Assembly: GCA_023548195.1 (NCBI GenBank)
Contig: JAJHZJ010000419.1
Span: 87,042 to 151,041, forward strand
Reading direction: 5' to 3'
From: Bettongia penicillata ogilbyi
Taxonomy: Eukaryota > Chordata > Mammalia > Diprotodontia > Potoroidae
DNA length: 64,000 nucleotides
This document shows, in pieces, positions 10,760 to 22,619 of the stretch (within the stretch, counting starts at the first letter, position 1; each line of letters begins with the position of its first letter). The position numbers were made by a program, and so were the translations under genes. The notes under the pieces were generated by a model. The model was not told the origin of the DNA and did no database searches. It saw only the letters and a program-made list of their open reading frames with translations.

Positions 10760-11015
10760 GATTTGGGTAGCGGATAGATTGCTGGGTCTGGAGTAAACAA
10801 GACTTATTTTATTGAGCTCAGATTGGACTTCTGACATTTAACAGCCAAAAACTTGATCCCAGGCAAGTCATTTAACCCTGTTTATCTCAATTTCCTCATC
10901 TGTAAAATGAGCTAGAGCAGTAAAAGAGAAACTACCAAAGTATATTTGCTAATCCCAAATGGAGTCATGAATCAGACACAACTGAAACAACAAAAACACA
11001 AAAACAAAAATGAGA
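10760..11015 (+). mobile_element. Marsupial tRNA-like SINE (SINE1/Mar1 type)
   Basis: Near full length. tRNA-like head (gtagcggatagattgctggg), core with aggcaagtcatttaaccctg and tcctcatctgtaaaatgagc, then the tail block aaatggagtcatgaatcaga and cacaactgaaacaacaaaaa. This order is that of the marsupial SINEs that end in a gtcgga-cacgactgaa motif. Confidence 0.85.
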
Positions 11016-11465
11016 CTTTGCTTTGACTCATCTTTAATTTTGCCTACTTAATTTTAATCTACTATTCTAGTCTTCTGATGTCTTTCTAGATGCTAATTTT
11101 ATTATCCAATACATTAGCTAATTCTTTCCATTTCAAGCAATTGTATAGATGCATATGTGCAAAATTACAAAATGAGTAAATGTGTCTTGGTACTATCTTT
11201 TTTTCAGTCAACTAGCTGATTATAACTAATAGTTCAATTCATTTCACTTTAATGAAAATTTGTTAAGGTACTGTTGTCTAGAAGATAGGGTACTCAAAAA
11301 CCTTCACTGGGAATCAAAATAGAAATAGAAAGGTGACAATTTCTGATGTCAAAATTACAACAAATTAGGAGAAAGAACACAAATTCATTATTATTTGGAA
11401 GGGTTCATTTGACTTTCTGAAACTAAGGAATATTTTACAATTTTCTATAGCAGTTTATTATTATT
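11015..11465. other. Intergenic, upstream of dUTPase remnant
   Basis: AT-rich sequence. I looked for integrase or protease motifs that would normally lie upstream of a retroviral dUTPase and could not see any. Confidence 0.35.
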
Positions 11466-11469
11466 TATT

Positions 11470-11880
11470 GGATGGATATTACCTAAATCAAGATTGGCAC
11501 CCCAAGGAATACATGTATTGACTGGAGTGATTCTAATTATCAAAGAGAAATTATTGTGACATTTCAAAATTTAGATGAAGAACCCATACAGTTTTCTGAA
11601 AATGATGGAATAGTTCAAGCGATTACTATTCCTTGTGAAACAGTACCTCTTGTGAAAATTGACCCTCCTTCTGAAATAACTAGCACAGGAACTGAATGGT
11701 TGGGTTTCACTGATAGAATAAAATTGGGAACTAAAGTATCAGTGAAATGGAAGCTAGACAACATTCCAAAGGCTGTGGAAATTATAGCACATGGCAAAAG
11801 ATAATAGTGTGACTATTGTTTATTCAGGAGAAGATGATGACCAAATTTTGCCCTTAATTCTTATATTCTGTTGTGAATGA
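11470..11880 (+). pseudogene. Retroviral-type dUTPase-like domain, frame-broken
   Basis: dUTPase hydrolyses dUTP to dUMP and keeps uracil out of DNA; several endogenous retrovirus groups carry it. Visible in order are a motif 2-like segment (a PKS-x-LA pattern followed by GI and TGVI, about 11,480-11,530), a motif 3-like DSNY...EI segment in the next frame (from about 11,530), a motif 4-like segment about 20 residues later, and a motif 5-like T-G-T-x-x-x-G-F-T-D block near 11,690-11,715. One base is missing between motifs 2 and 3. Near 11,800 one extra base creates stops, and the similarity continues for about 25 codons in another frame. Motif 1 is not visible. It differs from the cellular DUT protein. 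No protease follows, so I favour a class III (ERV-L-like) origin, in which dUTPase lies 3' of integrase. This placement is inference. Confidence 0.6.
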
Positions 11881-12960
11881 GGGGCTATGAGAATGACTCC
11901 ATGAACTTTAGAAGCACAGCTGACCCTATGTCTACCCTGCTTCTGGTTGATGTCTCCTTATTTCCTTTTGGCTTTTTGTCTGTTATACTTGTTTGCTAGA
12001 TTTGTTTCCTGCAGGTTTGGTACCCTCCCCCGTAGATGCCTCATTGTTTAAGCCAGATATCATCCTCTGTCCAAGACTATAATGTGCCACCCCTGGTCCT
12101 GTCATTGGCCAAGCTCCATGGGCCAAATAAAGAACTGACCTCTCAAATGAAATGTATTGGGACAGAGACAACTCCATGTACATTTTCAGCAAGGGGTAGC
12201 TATAGAAGAAGAGACCTCCACCCATTATCCCAAGATTTTAGGCCCCATTCATTCGAGGGAGGAATAAAGGGTATTTGTCCTCAAGTACCACCCTAAGATA
12301 ATGCTTTAGGTGTTTATTTTGTGTGACCCCTGTTATACTAAAGTTCTATTGACACCAGTTGCCTAAGATAATGTTTTAAATGCTGTTTTTCTATTATCCC
12401 TGTTATAGTTCTGTTGATACCAGTTGCCCCACTGACCTATGCTATACATATGAAAGGTCTTGGGTCTGAATGTAAAGATACTTGAAATGGGAAGATCTTC
12501 CCCATTCTTTAATAGGATCATGTATCCTGCTTAAACCACATGGATGCTGAAGTCACATGTGGTGGAAGGAACTTGCTGAATGGTGAAACTAGAAGCATGG
12601 AGCAGAATTGGGAGGAAGTTGGTTGGAGTTATTAGGAAGAGGGAAAAATAATGCAGGCAGGCAAGAAGAGTTAATATTTTAGCATTTGCTTCTAGGAGGT
12701 TCCTGGCCCTGGTGGGGGCAGGGTTTGACCCTTACAGTGCTATTGTGTATTAACTCCTTGGTTACTATGACAGATTTGGCTTTTTGCTGTTGTGATTTGG
12801 CTTTCTGAAAAAATGTTTTTCTTCTTCCTTTTATATGGAGAGTCTGTTATACTTCACAATTCAGAAGTATACTGACATATTCATAGTTATCATTGATGCT
12901 AGGAATATTACCTCGGAGTGACTGGATTACAATGCATGCATATTTTTTGGGTTATTGTGA
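11880..12960 (+). mobile_element. Possible ERV 3' flank/LTR remnant
   Basis: This moderately GC-richer stretch follows the dUTPase remnant without a recognised SINE or LINE boundary. It has a 70-bp imperfect tandem duplication at 12,292-12,427 and G-rich segments at 12,540-12,740, as often seen in LTRs. I could not locate a matching second LTR, a polypurine tract or TG...CA ends with certainty, so its LTR nature is only an inference from position. Confidence 0.3.
12292..12427. repeat. Imperfect tandem duplication, about 70-bp unit
   Basis: Two adjacent units both begin cctaagataatg (12,292 and 12,362) and both end with a gttctattgacaccagttg-type block. They differ by a small deletion and several substitutions. 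Confidence 0.8.
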
Positions 12961-14460
12961 GAAGAACACTCACCAAACTGAACACAATATGGATTTCCTT
13001 ATTAATGTTGTTAGCTAGTGCTGGTGGTCTGAGAATGTGTAAAATTATTCTGACAAAATAATCTTTTAACTATTTACAATTATTCATTTGCTGTTCAAGG
13101 AAGGCATCATCTTACTCATTTTTAAGAGCACGTATCCTAGAATTGGGACTAAATAAGCATCAATATTTTTTTAAAGTATTTCACAACTCTTTGTTTTCAT
13201 TAAAACTAGCCTAAAATAATGCATTGCAATATTATTTCTTTGGTCTCTAAGATCTTTTGATATTAAATGACATAGAGCAAGTATTTTAGTGAACTAATTT
13301 GTTTAATATGAAGATTAATTCAGAAAAACATGTTCTATGGTTACCGATGGAAATAAAATGTGTTTATGGAATACACATCTCTGAGCCTTACTATAATTAT
13401 CCAAATTCCCAATAAAAGGTTCTCTTCAATAGACCACTGGGTGTTTTAAAAATAACTCATCTTTAATTTGCAGTTCACTATCTGCCAAACTTTACTCTTC
13501 TGTAGTCATAACTTTTATGAATGCTGAACTCTTTACTGCCCACAATGGATATATTATATCCTGCAAATTCAGTTATTACTATTTTCTTCAGTGAGAAAGA
13601 ACCACTAATGACTCTTGGCTACCATTTTCTAATTTCATTTTATCCACCTTCCAATCTACTGTGTGGAGCAAACTATGATGGTTGGTCATGTTTTGATAAT
13701 TTGTCACACACTTTTTAACCTTTGAAATAATTACATTGTTCATGATGACTAAGGCTATTAGTTTAATAACCATAATTAGTTATAATTATGCAAAATGGGG
13801 ATGTTAGGTAATGGCATCTTCTGTTAGTTGTTCTCCATAGAACTCATTAACGATATTTATGGCCACTTACAAAACAAAGTGCCTTATCCATATGCTGAGT
13901 GGCCTGTAAACCATAGTGTCAACTGAAATAGGCCCATTGGACACCCACTTTTCTCATTGTTAGCTCATGGCAATTAATAGTTAGCATGTGTCTGCTGGTG
14001 ACAAATTAATCACTTGATTTCAGTTATTTATATTATTCCAAATAATAATTTTAGTGTCCCTTCCAACCCCTCCATTGACATGATGAATTTTTCTGAATAT
14101 TATGATACAATCTTCCTCACCTTTGCTTCCTAGAAAATACTTAGACAGATGAAGTAAGGAAGGAATATAGAAATCTTTACCACATGGGGAAGTATGAATA
14201 ATATTTCACTGAATGGCATGGAATTGGTTTTAATCCTAGTTAAATGTTTATATTCTGTAATCATCAAGAACAGAAATTTGTAACTTGAGTCAATGGAAAA
14301 ATTTCAGGGGATTCATGAACTTGGGAGAATAAAAGGTGAAGCTGATCATCACCAGCAATTCCTGCTTTCTGAATATGAAGCACAAAAGAAAGAATGAATA
14401 ACTTGTCCTTTTTATTTTCTACCTTAAAGCTCTCAAACCTTTGAAAAAGTGATAATACCT
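12960..14460. other. Unassigned; possible conserved non-coding stretch
   Basis: No recognised repeat. The part 13,840-14,060 is of balanced composition, free of simple repeats, and rich in TAAT-type homeodomain core motifs. It could be an ancestral non-coding element, but this cannot be judged without alignment. Confidence 0.25.
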
Positions 14461-14474
14461 GATTATACATACAT

Positions 14475-14565
14475 ATATATATACACACACACAAACACAC
14501 ACACACACACATATATAGGTGTATATGTATATACCTATATATGTGTGTGTGTGTGTGTGTGTGCA
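14475..14565. repeat. TA/CA/TG microsatellite with long inverted repeat
   Basis: Arms 14,495-14,520 and 14,533-14,558 are perfect reverse complements (26 bp each) around a 12-base loop. The arms include a non-repetitive ATATATAGGT segment, so they are not only a consequence of dinucleotide repetition. Confidence 0.9.
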
Positions 14566-14569
14566 TGGC

Positions 14570-15100
14570 TCCATTAGATTGGGTGAATAGTGTATTGTGA
14601 ATGTTATTTTAAAACATTTCATATTCAACAATTGGGTCTGTATCCAAATAAATAATACAAGGTACAAATATGAGCAAATTAATTTCTGGAGAGAGGGAAC
14701 ACCAATACCTGTAGAGATAAGGAAAGTTCTCATATGGAAGGTGGGATGTAGAAGGAAAGGATTCTAAAAGTCAGTGACTGGCATAATGTAGACTTTAATA
14801 AATGTGGTTTTTTTTGATTGATTGCAAAGGGAGCATGTTTCATGAAGGACTTGGGAATTACTTTTCTCTCTTTGAGAGAAAACAATTGTAATGGTTTCTT
14901 CTACTCCTTCTTCTAAAATATGACCTAATATATGAATGGACATTCAAGTGTGGCAATTTAACTACATGTAATCATCTTTTCACTACTTAACTTTTCAGTG
15001 TTTCAGTAAGTTTCAGATCTCAGAGATTTGGGTGCTCCATCGATAGTACAGATCAATATCCAGCCATGTTTTTCTTCCAGTTTTGTGCAATCCTTCTGAA
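14570..15100. other. Intergenic, nothing recognised
   Basis: AT-rich sequence without a recognisable feature. Confidence 0.4.
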
Positions 15101-15275
15101 AAAAATACATATATACAAACATATGTGTGTGTTTGTGTGTATTATGGAATTGTTATCTTTCTTGACAAGAAATAAATCCACATAGATATGTAATAATATA
15201 AAGATAGAAAATGTATTTCATATACACATATACATATATATACATATATATTTTTACATGTATACATACACACAC
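15100..15275. repeat. Scattered TATA/CATA/TGTG-rich simple sequence
   Basis: Degenerate alternating purine-pyrimidine tracts at about 15,105-15,140 and 15,220-15,275. Confidence 0.7.
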
Positions 15276-15744
15276 ATCACTAAGAGAGGCCCCCCTCATG
15301 TAACAATAGAGTGTCAGTCTGACTCAAATGGAGGTAAAATAGACATTTCTAACTTATTTTCTCTTCAACCTTCACCAAGGGAGAATTTAAAGTCTTGTCA
15401 GAAGGATAAGGACAAGGTTGGGTTCAGAAATTTGACCACTCTCATCTCCTCAGAGAGTGGGGGAACTTAACATTTCTAGGCCTCAAATTCTCCATCTCTA
15501 AAAAAGAACACATTGATCTAAACAACATTTAAGGTTCTTTCCAGCAATAAATATATAATATATAAGTTGTCAGATATAAAATACTACTTGTAAAAGCATT
15601 TATATTACCTCTTCATGACTTAATCAAAGATATATTCAATGCACATGCAGATTATTCTGAGAAACATTTTGTTAAGATATGAATATAGACATGAGTTGAT
15701 AATTACACGTATTTTCTAGATCACTTTCCTCCACTAATTATTAT

Positions 15745-15970
15745 ATTGCTGTTGTCCAGTTATTAAAGTCACATTTTGCTCTTCATGACCCCATGTGGGA
15801 TTTCTTAGCAAAGATACTGGAGGGTTCTGACATATAAGAGGAAATTGAAGTAAAATGGCTAAAGTCCCTTGTTTGGGGTCACACAACTGGTAACTATCTG
15901 AAGCCACATTTGAACTCAGGTCTCCCTGACTCCTTCCTCTGTACTCCATCCAGTATACCACCTAGCTTTC
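15745..15970 (-). mobile_element. Marsupial tRNA-like SINE (SINE1/Mar1 type)
   Basis: Antisense copy with all the expected blocks in reverse order: gaccccatgtgggatttctt, a decayed aggaaattgaagtaaa block, gggtcacacaactggtaact, tttgaactcaggtctccctg, and a tRNA-like head ending ccagtataccacctagct. Confidence 0.85.
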
Positions 15971-16784
15971 ACCAATAGTACTTGATTTTTTTTTTAATTT
16001 TGGAAGCTTCCTCTCTTTTTTCTATCTCAAGAATCAATTCCTCAGCACCCTAGAAATTATAATACTTCCCCTTTGACCCTCCTTTGTGTATACCTGGTCT
16101 AGCCTCATTTTATTTTTTTTTCCTGGAATTTCAAAATCTTCAAGCACTACATTTAGAGTCATGATATTTGCATCAAATATTGGTGTCTCAATAGTCATCA
16201 ACGGTAAAAAAAAAAAAATATTGCTACAGAAATGTTTATAGAGGTTTTCCTCTAAAAAAAGTGTTATTTTCTTCTCATTTAATTCTTATATGTCATTGGG
16301 ATGATCCAGCCTATCTGGACTTCTTGACAGGCTTTCTATAAAAGTATTTTCCTTTCTACTAGTCCTTGGTGTTTTATGAAATTATATTCCTCTTAATTTT
16401 CTATCCATTTCATCTGTGAGATGTCATAAACATGCTTTAAAATGTTTTTTCCCTTAACTGACATGTTTCTGTTCTTGCCCAAGAGAACAAATATTTTTTG
16501 ATAGAGGTATTTATATGCTTTTTCACAGCCACTATGGAAGTTGATTGACATTATATAAATTTTCCTAGAAAATACTTTTGTTGATATCTGTTCTTTATCC
16601 TTTTCCCATTTTCCCCAGTGCCAACATTTTGTTGAAACAGGCTAAGGTATAGTTTCCTTAAGTGTGGTTCATATTTTCTCATTTTAATTATTTATTCTAG
16701 TTTAGCATTGATTTTGATTTTCCTCTAAATTAAAATAGGACAATATTGTTGATAGAAAACTGGCTTTAAAAACAGCAAGACTTG

Positions 16785-17055
16785 TATTTAGTACTCCTGA
16801 GAAATTCTAGGTGAGTGACTTCTGGGCAAGTCACTTAATCTTTCAGTGCTCTAGGCAGCTCTCTAAGAAGCTAAGAGGCAAAATATAGAACTAGACTGAA
16901 GATAGGAAGAGCTTCTTTGATTCCTGCCTTAGATTTTCACAAGGTGAATGACCCAAGGCAAATCACTTACCCTCTATCAGCCTCAGTTTTCCTATCTATA
17001 AAATGGGAGTGATAATAGTATTCACAGCATTGCTATAACAATCAAATATCATGGG
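16785..17055 (+). mobile_element. MIR/CORE-SINE, probably two adjoining pieces
   Basis: A first piece at about 16,785-16,850 contains ggcaagtcacttaatctttc. A second, fuller piece (16,890-17,050) contains ggcaaatcacttaccctcta, gcctcagttttcctatctat and aaaatgggagtgataatagt. Confidence 0.75.
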
Positions 17056-17224
17056 TTGGAGGGAGAGATTTATAGAAATGGAAACATATCAAAAAGAAAG
17101 CAGCAACAGAGAGACGTGGAGGTATGTGAGAGAGAACGATGGTCCATTTTTCTTCTTTAATAATATCTAACATTTTTTCAGAGTTTCAAGGTTTGAAAAA
17201 TTCCTCACACATATAATTTTTTAT

Positions 17225-17405
17225 TTTATTCCTTATTTTATCCCATATTCACACTGGAAAGAAGGACTATCATTTTCTTCATTATGTAAATGAAACTGAA
17301 ACTGACAAAAGTGATTTCCCCATGCTTATACTGCTAATGTCTGAAGCCATATTTGAATTCAGGTGTTCCTGATTCCGTGTTTGGCACTCTTTCCACAGGT
17401 AGATA
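17225..17405 (-). mobile_element. MIR/CORE-SINE fragment
   Basis: Antisense core: ttcttcattatgtaaatgaa, a decayed tgatttccccatgcttatac, tttgaattcaggtgttcctg, and the tRNA-like end near 17,395. Confidence 0.7.
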
Positions 17406-17409
17406 CTAA

Positions 17410-18740
17410 TGATTCTTCCACTTGATAATCTTTCAGATACACAATGACAGCTAAACTGCCCATCTAAATCTTTCCTTCTTCTGCTTAAATAGTCTTACTT
17501 CTTTCACACTATTCTGATATTTCGTGATCTATATCCCTCCATTGTTTTAGTTATTCAGGTAAATCAAAAAAGCAAAGTATTCATCATTAGTTCATTCAAC
17601 TTTATTTCCTTCTTCTTCTCCCTTCCCCTTAATTACATTTGTCAAATGACAAATGATTTCTTTAAAATTTGCCTTCCACTTTTTTACATGACAATGTTGA
17701 GATACAAATACCTTTAAAAATCTAGGATTTGCTCAAAAGTTGAACAGCACAAAAGGAGCAGGAACATAGGGCTTTTCAAATCAATAAACTGGACAAATAA
17801 GACTGTGGAACAGTACTCATTACACAGAAACATTGCTTTGAAAAAATGTTCAATTTCACATGCTTATCAAGGAACAAAATAAGATCATTGAAACTTAAGC
17901 ATTTAAACAAAAAGCAATTTATATAAATGACATTCATGTTGTTTACCTCTATTCTGATCATATTGGCTTCTATTTCAATATTTAAATATATTTTTTCTAG
18001 TACACATGCATGATAAAACCACAATCCAGCATAGCAGTGCTGTAATGGCCCTGTTGTTTTAAATACAAGACATATGATAAAATCAATCTACATGACACAC
18101 AAGATAGTCTAAATGATCTTCTTGGAAGGAAGTCAAGTAAGTGGTTGGGAGAGGTGATAGTGGAGGGAGAAAATAATTCTTAAAGTACTTTATATTTCAA
18201 AGCCTCTGGAGACTATTTGAATGCATTTTACTCTTGTGTTTTCATGATTTTTAAATGAGCTTTTTGATGGTAGTAGAAAGTCAACTTTAATTTAGAATTC
18301 GATGACAGTTTTGTTCCCTGTATTCTATTTCTTAATAATCTAAAGAAAAATTATGAATTGTATTACATAATAAGTATGATTTATTATTCACTGTAATCAC
18401 ATATTTCCCTTTTGGAGAGGCATTTACAGGACATGAAGACATTAACAGCAAAATTGTAATCGTGAAAATTAAATAACTTGCATTTAACTAGAAACCATAA
18501 TATTTACAAAATCATAATATTTATCTCAAATCTTTTGAGGAGATAAACTTACATCTGAATAAATCTCACATGTTTCTACTATAGTCCTACATTAAGAGTA
18601 TGAACATCTATCACAAAGCCTTTGCCCATACCTATATGTTCATATATCAAGGACCTTTGATTCTATGGCTATAGGAACTCCAGGTGTGTAAATGCTCTCT
18701 ACCAACAATAATCACAAACCACCTCTAACATATAATCTTG
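17410..18740. other. Intergenic, nothing recognised
   Basis: AT-rich sequence. The reading frame on the minus strand at 17,776-18,024 is short and has no recognisable motif. No repeat family could be assigned. Confidence 0.4.
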
Positions 18741-18744
18741 GAAA

Positions 18745-18870
18745 CCTTCCTGAACCTCAATGGCAAGTGATTTGTCCATGTTGATATATTTAGGTGTCAA
18801 AAGTGGAGTCTGAACCCAGATCATCCTGACTTCAAGTCTGACTCTCCATTATGTCATATAGTCTCTCTGT
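18745..18870 (-). mobile_element. MIR fragment
   Basis: Antisense blocks aagtgatttgtccatgttga and ctgaacccagatcatcctga, with a decayed tRNA-like end. Confidence 0.6.
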
Positions 18871-19730
18871 TGTTTCTAGACTGCGACTTGTGGTTGCTGC
18901 TATTGTTTTTAACTCATTTGTATTTCATTCTATGGAGATCAGAGGTAAATGACACTGGACCAAATTAGTATTCTACTGTTATCTTACATCCAATGTTCAC
19001 AGCCCAAGGGGAGAAAATAACTTTTTAGTAGACTAAAAGTATTAGAATTAAGACAATCTTCTGTATACCCATTGAAAAAGTCATCAGTATATTGCTAACG
19101 ACACGACAAAAAGGATCATTTGTATGTCATACTGCTCCATAATGATGTTGATTTCCTCTGCCGGGTTTCTTTATGTTGCAGTCCTCACATTCCATCTGGT
19201 GTGGTAATGCCATATAAAACACAACAACAACTCTTTTATGAATTAACGCTCTATCTGGTTGAATTGTGGTCAGCATTTTGGTTTGTGATAATGCTCCTGT
19301 TCTAGGATAAGAATGAGTTAATAATAAAAATAGAAACCACAGCTCACCATCTAGAAACCCACAGGGGCAATATGACAAAGTGGATAGAATGCAGGAAATC
19401 AGAAAGACACTTAATTGTGTCACTATTGGGCAAATCTTGAGTTTCAGGGAATTCCTTAAGACTGCTACAGATGAACTGCTATCTGTGTCGGTAGAAGAGT
19501 CTGTCAATGTTGTTGCTTTATGAAATAGCAAATGAATAATTATTATTTTCCCATTAATATCCCCTTGACTTAAAAACATCTTTCCAATTACTAAATAAAT
19601 GATTGGGATGAATAATCAGGTTTATTATGTAATATAATTCATACTTAGAAAAAAATATCCTTGGGGTTATGGGAAAACAGGATTCTGGAAACAAAACTCT
19701 ATTATATTCCACAGAAACTCTCTTACTACC
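18870..19730. other. Intergenic; contains longest chance ORF
   Basis: The minus strand is open for 150 codons (19,579-19,127), the longest frame in the window. It has no motif I recognise, and the opposite strand at about 19,360-19,445 looks like a decayed MIR (aatatgacaaagtggataga and a gggcaaatcttgagt block). I treat the frame as chance. Confidence 0.4.
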
Positions 19731-19734
19731 TAAA

Positions 19735-19960
19735 GTAAATGTTGTGGAAGGAGTAGAGGCAGAACAGTACTTGGAATCAAGGAGACCCACATTTGTATTC
19801 TGTCTGAGGTATGTACTAGCTTGGTGACTCTGGGTTAGTCACCTATTCTCTGTGTACCTAATAGAATCTATCTCACACCATTTCAGAGAACAGTTGACAT
19901 TTGTAATACTTTGTAAACCTGAAAGTGCTATATAAATGTTAATGATTACTACTGTTGTTT
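19735..19960 (+). mobile_element. MIR/CORE-SINE
   Basis: Sense copy with ggaatcaaggagacccacat, gtgactctgggttagtcacc, and a 3' end with actttgtaaacctgaaagtg and ctatataaatgttaatgatt. Confidence 0.75.
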
Positions 19961-20139
19961 AATTTTCCTTCTTGAAAAGAATCAATGACATCATGAAGGT
20001 GATGTCATGACCTGCAAGGCAATTGGATTTAAATGAAGCAGGGCTGTGCAAAATCACCAGCCTCACTGTCACTTAGCTGCCACTCTATTTAACAGCAGAA
20101 TTCATTAAAGACCTGGACTTGCTCATGGATACTACCATA

Positions 20140-20400
20140 GAAGGAGCTAAGTGGCACAGTGGCTAGAGCACTGAGTCTGGAGTAAGGAAGCTGTCAGCTC
20201 AAATCTGGCCTCAGTCACTTACTGAATAAGTAACCCTGGTTAAGTCACTTAATTTCTTTGCTTTAGTTTCCACAACTGTAATGGGGATAATAGTAGTACC
20301 TACCTCACAGGACTGTTGTAAGGATCAAATGAGATAATATTTGTAAAAAGCACTTAAAATAGCACATGGCACATGGTAGGTGCTATTAATGCTTAGTATA
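20140..20400 (+). mobile_element. Marsupial CORE-SINE, near full length
   Basis: tRNA-like head ggagctaagtggcacagtgg, then tggagtaaggaagctgtcag, a decayed cacttact block, aagtcacttaatttctttgc, taatagtagtacctacctca, caggactgttgtaaggatca and gcacatggcacatggtaggt. Among the better preserved SINEs here. Confidence 0.85.
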
Positions 20401-20475
20401 GTGCTTATTAGTATATATGCTTATTATTATAGTGCTTATTAATATATATGCTTATTAGTATAATGCTTATTACCT
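20390..20475. repeat. Short tandem array at SINE 3' end
   Basis: Units of about 31-35 bases, each with tgcttatta plus a TATATA spacer, are repeated between 20,390 and 20,470 directly after the SINE. They probably grew from the SINE 3' end. Confidence 0.75.
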
Positions 20476-20479
20476 TCCC

Positions 20480-21370
20480 TTCTTAAACTGAAGACTATTC
20501 TCTATATGTAAAGAACTAGAACCACAGCAATGAAAATATTATTTTTCCATATCATTAGTAATAATCAATCTGAATATTCATTAGGTAGGAAATACAGAGG
20601 TAAAGTGGCCAAGATCATGACAGTAACTCAGTATGTAATATTGTTTTATAGATATGTCTGAAAATCTATTTATTAAAAGGACTAGTTATAAATTATATAG
20701 TAATATTTAGTTGAATAAATGATGTGTGCATTTTTTAATATATTTTCCCTTTTATTTGTGTAGTTAGAGATTATTAGAAATGCAATACAGGGAGATCTGC
20801 TAACCAGGTACCTTTAACACAGATTTTCAAATGAAGAAACTGATGTAGTTCAGTTTGGGGTTGAACCTAGCTACATTAGACAGTGAGAACACCTCAGTAT
20901 TCCATCAGTTTGAGTTTCCTCTGCCAGATTAGATAACCAATTACTATGCTATGTGGTACTTATATGGTTCTTGAGACTAAGGAGAGGGGATTCATCCTTC
21001 AACCTTCTGTGTGGGTCCTTGAAGGTATTTTTGGGTCCAACAACTGGGCTTTTCTTGACTAGTGCCAATTTGATGGGAGTATTAGGCTTTATTATCTTAA
21101 AAGGGATAGATATAGATATAAATGGTCTCATAGGGCAAAATGATTTTAAATTTATTATAGATTGAAATCACTTGTTCTTCACTCCCTCAGGTTAATAAGG
21201 GAAAAAAATGTTAACATAGAGATAGATCTGCAAGTAGAAGGAATATATTTTCATCGTGGTTTCTTTGAATATCATGGCTCACTGTACTTATAAATGTAGA
21301 CAAGTCTTTTTTACATTTGATCATAATTAGAAAATTGCTATTACTGTGCAAAACACTATCCCAGTTGTCA
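20480..21370. other. Intergenic, nothing recognised
   Basis: AT-rich. The matching frames on both strands near 20,950-21,160 are short and have no motif. Confidence 0.4.
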
Positions 21371-21439
21371 CTTCACTTTGCATCAGTTCATATAGGTATT
21401 ATTATATATTTTTTTCTGAAACCACTTCCCCATTTTCAT

Positions 21440-22240
21440 TTTTTATAGCACGGTGCTACTACATCACAATCATGTCACCACTTTTTTAGTCACTCTGTAA
21501 TTGATGAGTATCTCTTTGCTATCACAAAAAGAATTTATATGAGTATTTTTCTACATAAAGTTCATTTTCTTTTTTCTTTGATATCTTCGGAATATAGACT
21601 TAATAGCAGTATTGCTGAGTCAAAACATATGCACAGTTCTACATGTCATGTGTGGGCATAATACCAAATTGTTCTCCAGAATGATTGTACCAGTTCATTG
21701 CTCTACCACTAGTTCATGAATGTACCTATTTCTTTCTCATCCCTTCCAGAATTTGTGATTTCTACTGGGTATAAATTGGCATCTCAGAGTTGTTTCACTT
21801 GGAATTTATTTAATCAATAGTAATTTAGGGCATGTTTCATGCAAATATTAATTCTTTTGATTTTTTTCTTCTGAGAACTACCTGTTCATATTCTCTCATC
21901 ATTTATCAACTGGAGAATAACACATTTTTTAAAAATAAATTTGACTCAATTCTGTAAACAGTTGAGAAATGAGGACTTTTTCAGAGGAACATGCTATAAA
22001 AATATATATTATCTCATTGTCTATAGTAACTTCTATCATAATGCAATTTCCCTGATTACCTCTTCTAATTAGATCAATTTTGTTTTTGCTTGTCTATTAT
22101 GATTGCTACCCTTGTCTTTTTACTTCAGCCAAAGTATATTAAATTCTGCTCCAGTCCTTTAATTTAGCTCTATGCCTCTTTCTGTTTCAAGTGTATCTAT
22201 TGTAAGCCACATATTTTCAGCTTGTCTTTTTATTTATTCT
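21440..22240 (-). pseudogene. L1 ORF2 remnants (C-terminal and central parts)
   Basis: ORF2 encodes the endonuclease/reverse transcriptase of L1. On the plus strand, blocks such as ttgttctccagaatgattgt (about 21,670) and tttaatcaatagtaatttag (about 21,810) match, in antisense, the C-terminal end of marsupial L1 ORF2. A jump near 22,010 leads to a more 5' segment (gattgctacccttgtctttt at 22,100), so several kilobases of ORF2 are missing. No open frame of note remains. Confidence 0.6.
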
Positions 22241-22619
22241 TCCCTCCTTGAACCAGTTCTGATGAGAGTGAGATTCAAATATTGTCCATCACCCCCTTAT
22301 TTTTCCACTCCCCTGTAAAACTTTTCTTTGCATGTTACTGTTATGTAAAAACAATTTTTCCATCTTAAAATCCATCCATTTCTCCCTTTTCCCAGGGCAT
22401 TCATCTTTCTCAAAACATTCCTCTTTCCTCCTAGAGGTCCTTCTAACATAATGGAAACACAAGCACACTCTCATTCTATATAAACTCCTTTTAGCTCTCC
22501 ACATGATAATAAAGTTCTTATGATTTACCTAAATCATTTTGTGAAGTAGTAATGTACACAATTTAACCTTATTGAGTTCCTTACAGTTTCTCTTTTATAT
22601 TTACCTTTTGGGCCTTTCT

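Noticed and set aside
11556..11804. The 82-codon frame as a host gene
   Set aside because: It starts with GTG, lies in the middle of the dUTPase fold, and the similarity continues in other frames on both sides, so it is a piece of a broken retroviral-type gene.
19127..19579. Longest reading frame of the window (150 codons, minus strand)
   Set aside because: No recognisable motif, initiation uncertain, and part of it is opposite to a decayed MIR-like sequence. Its length is within chance for 64 kb of sequence.
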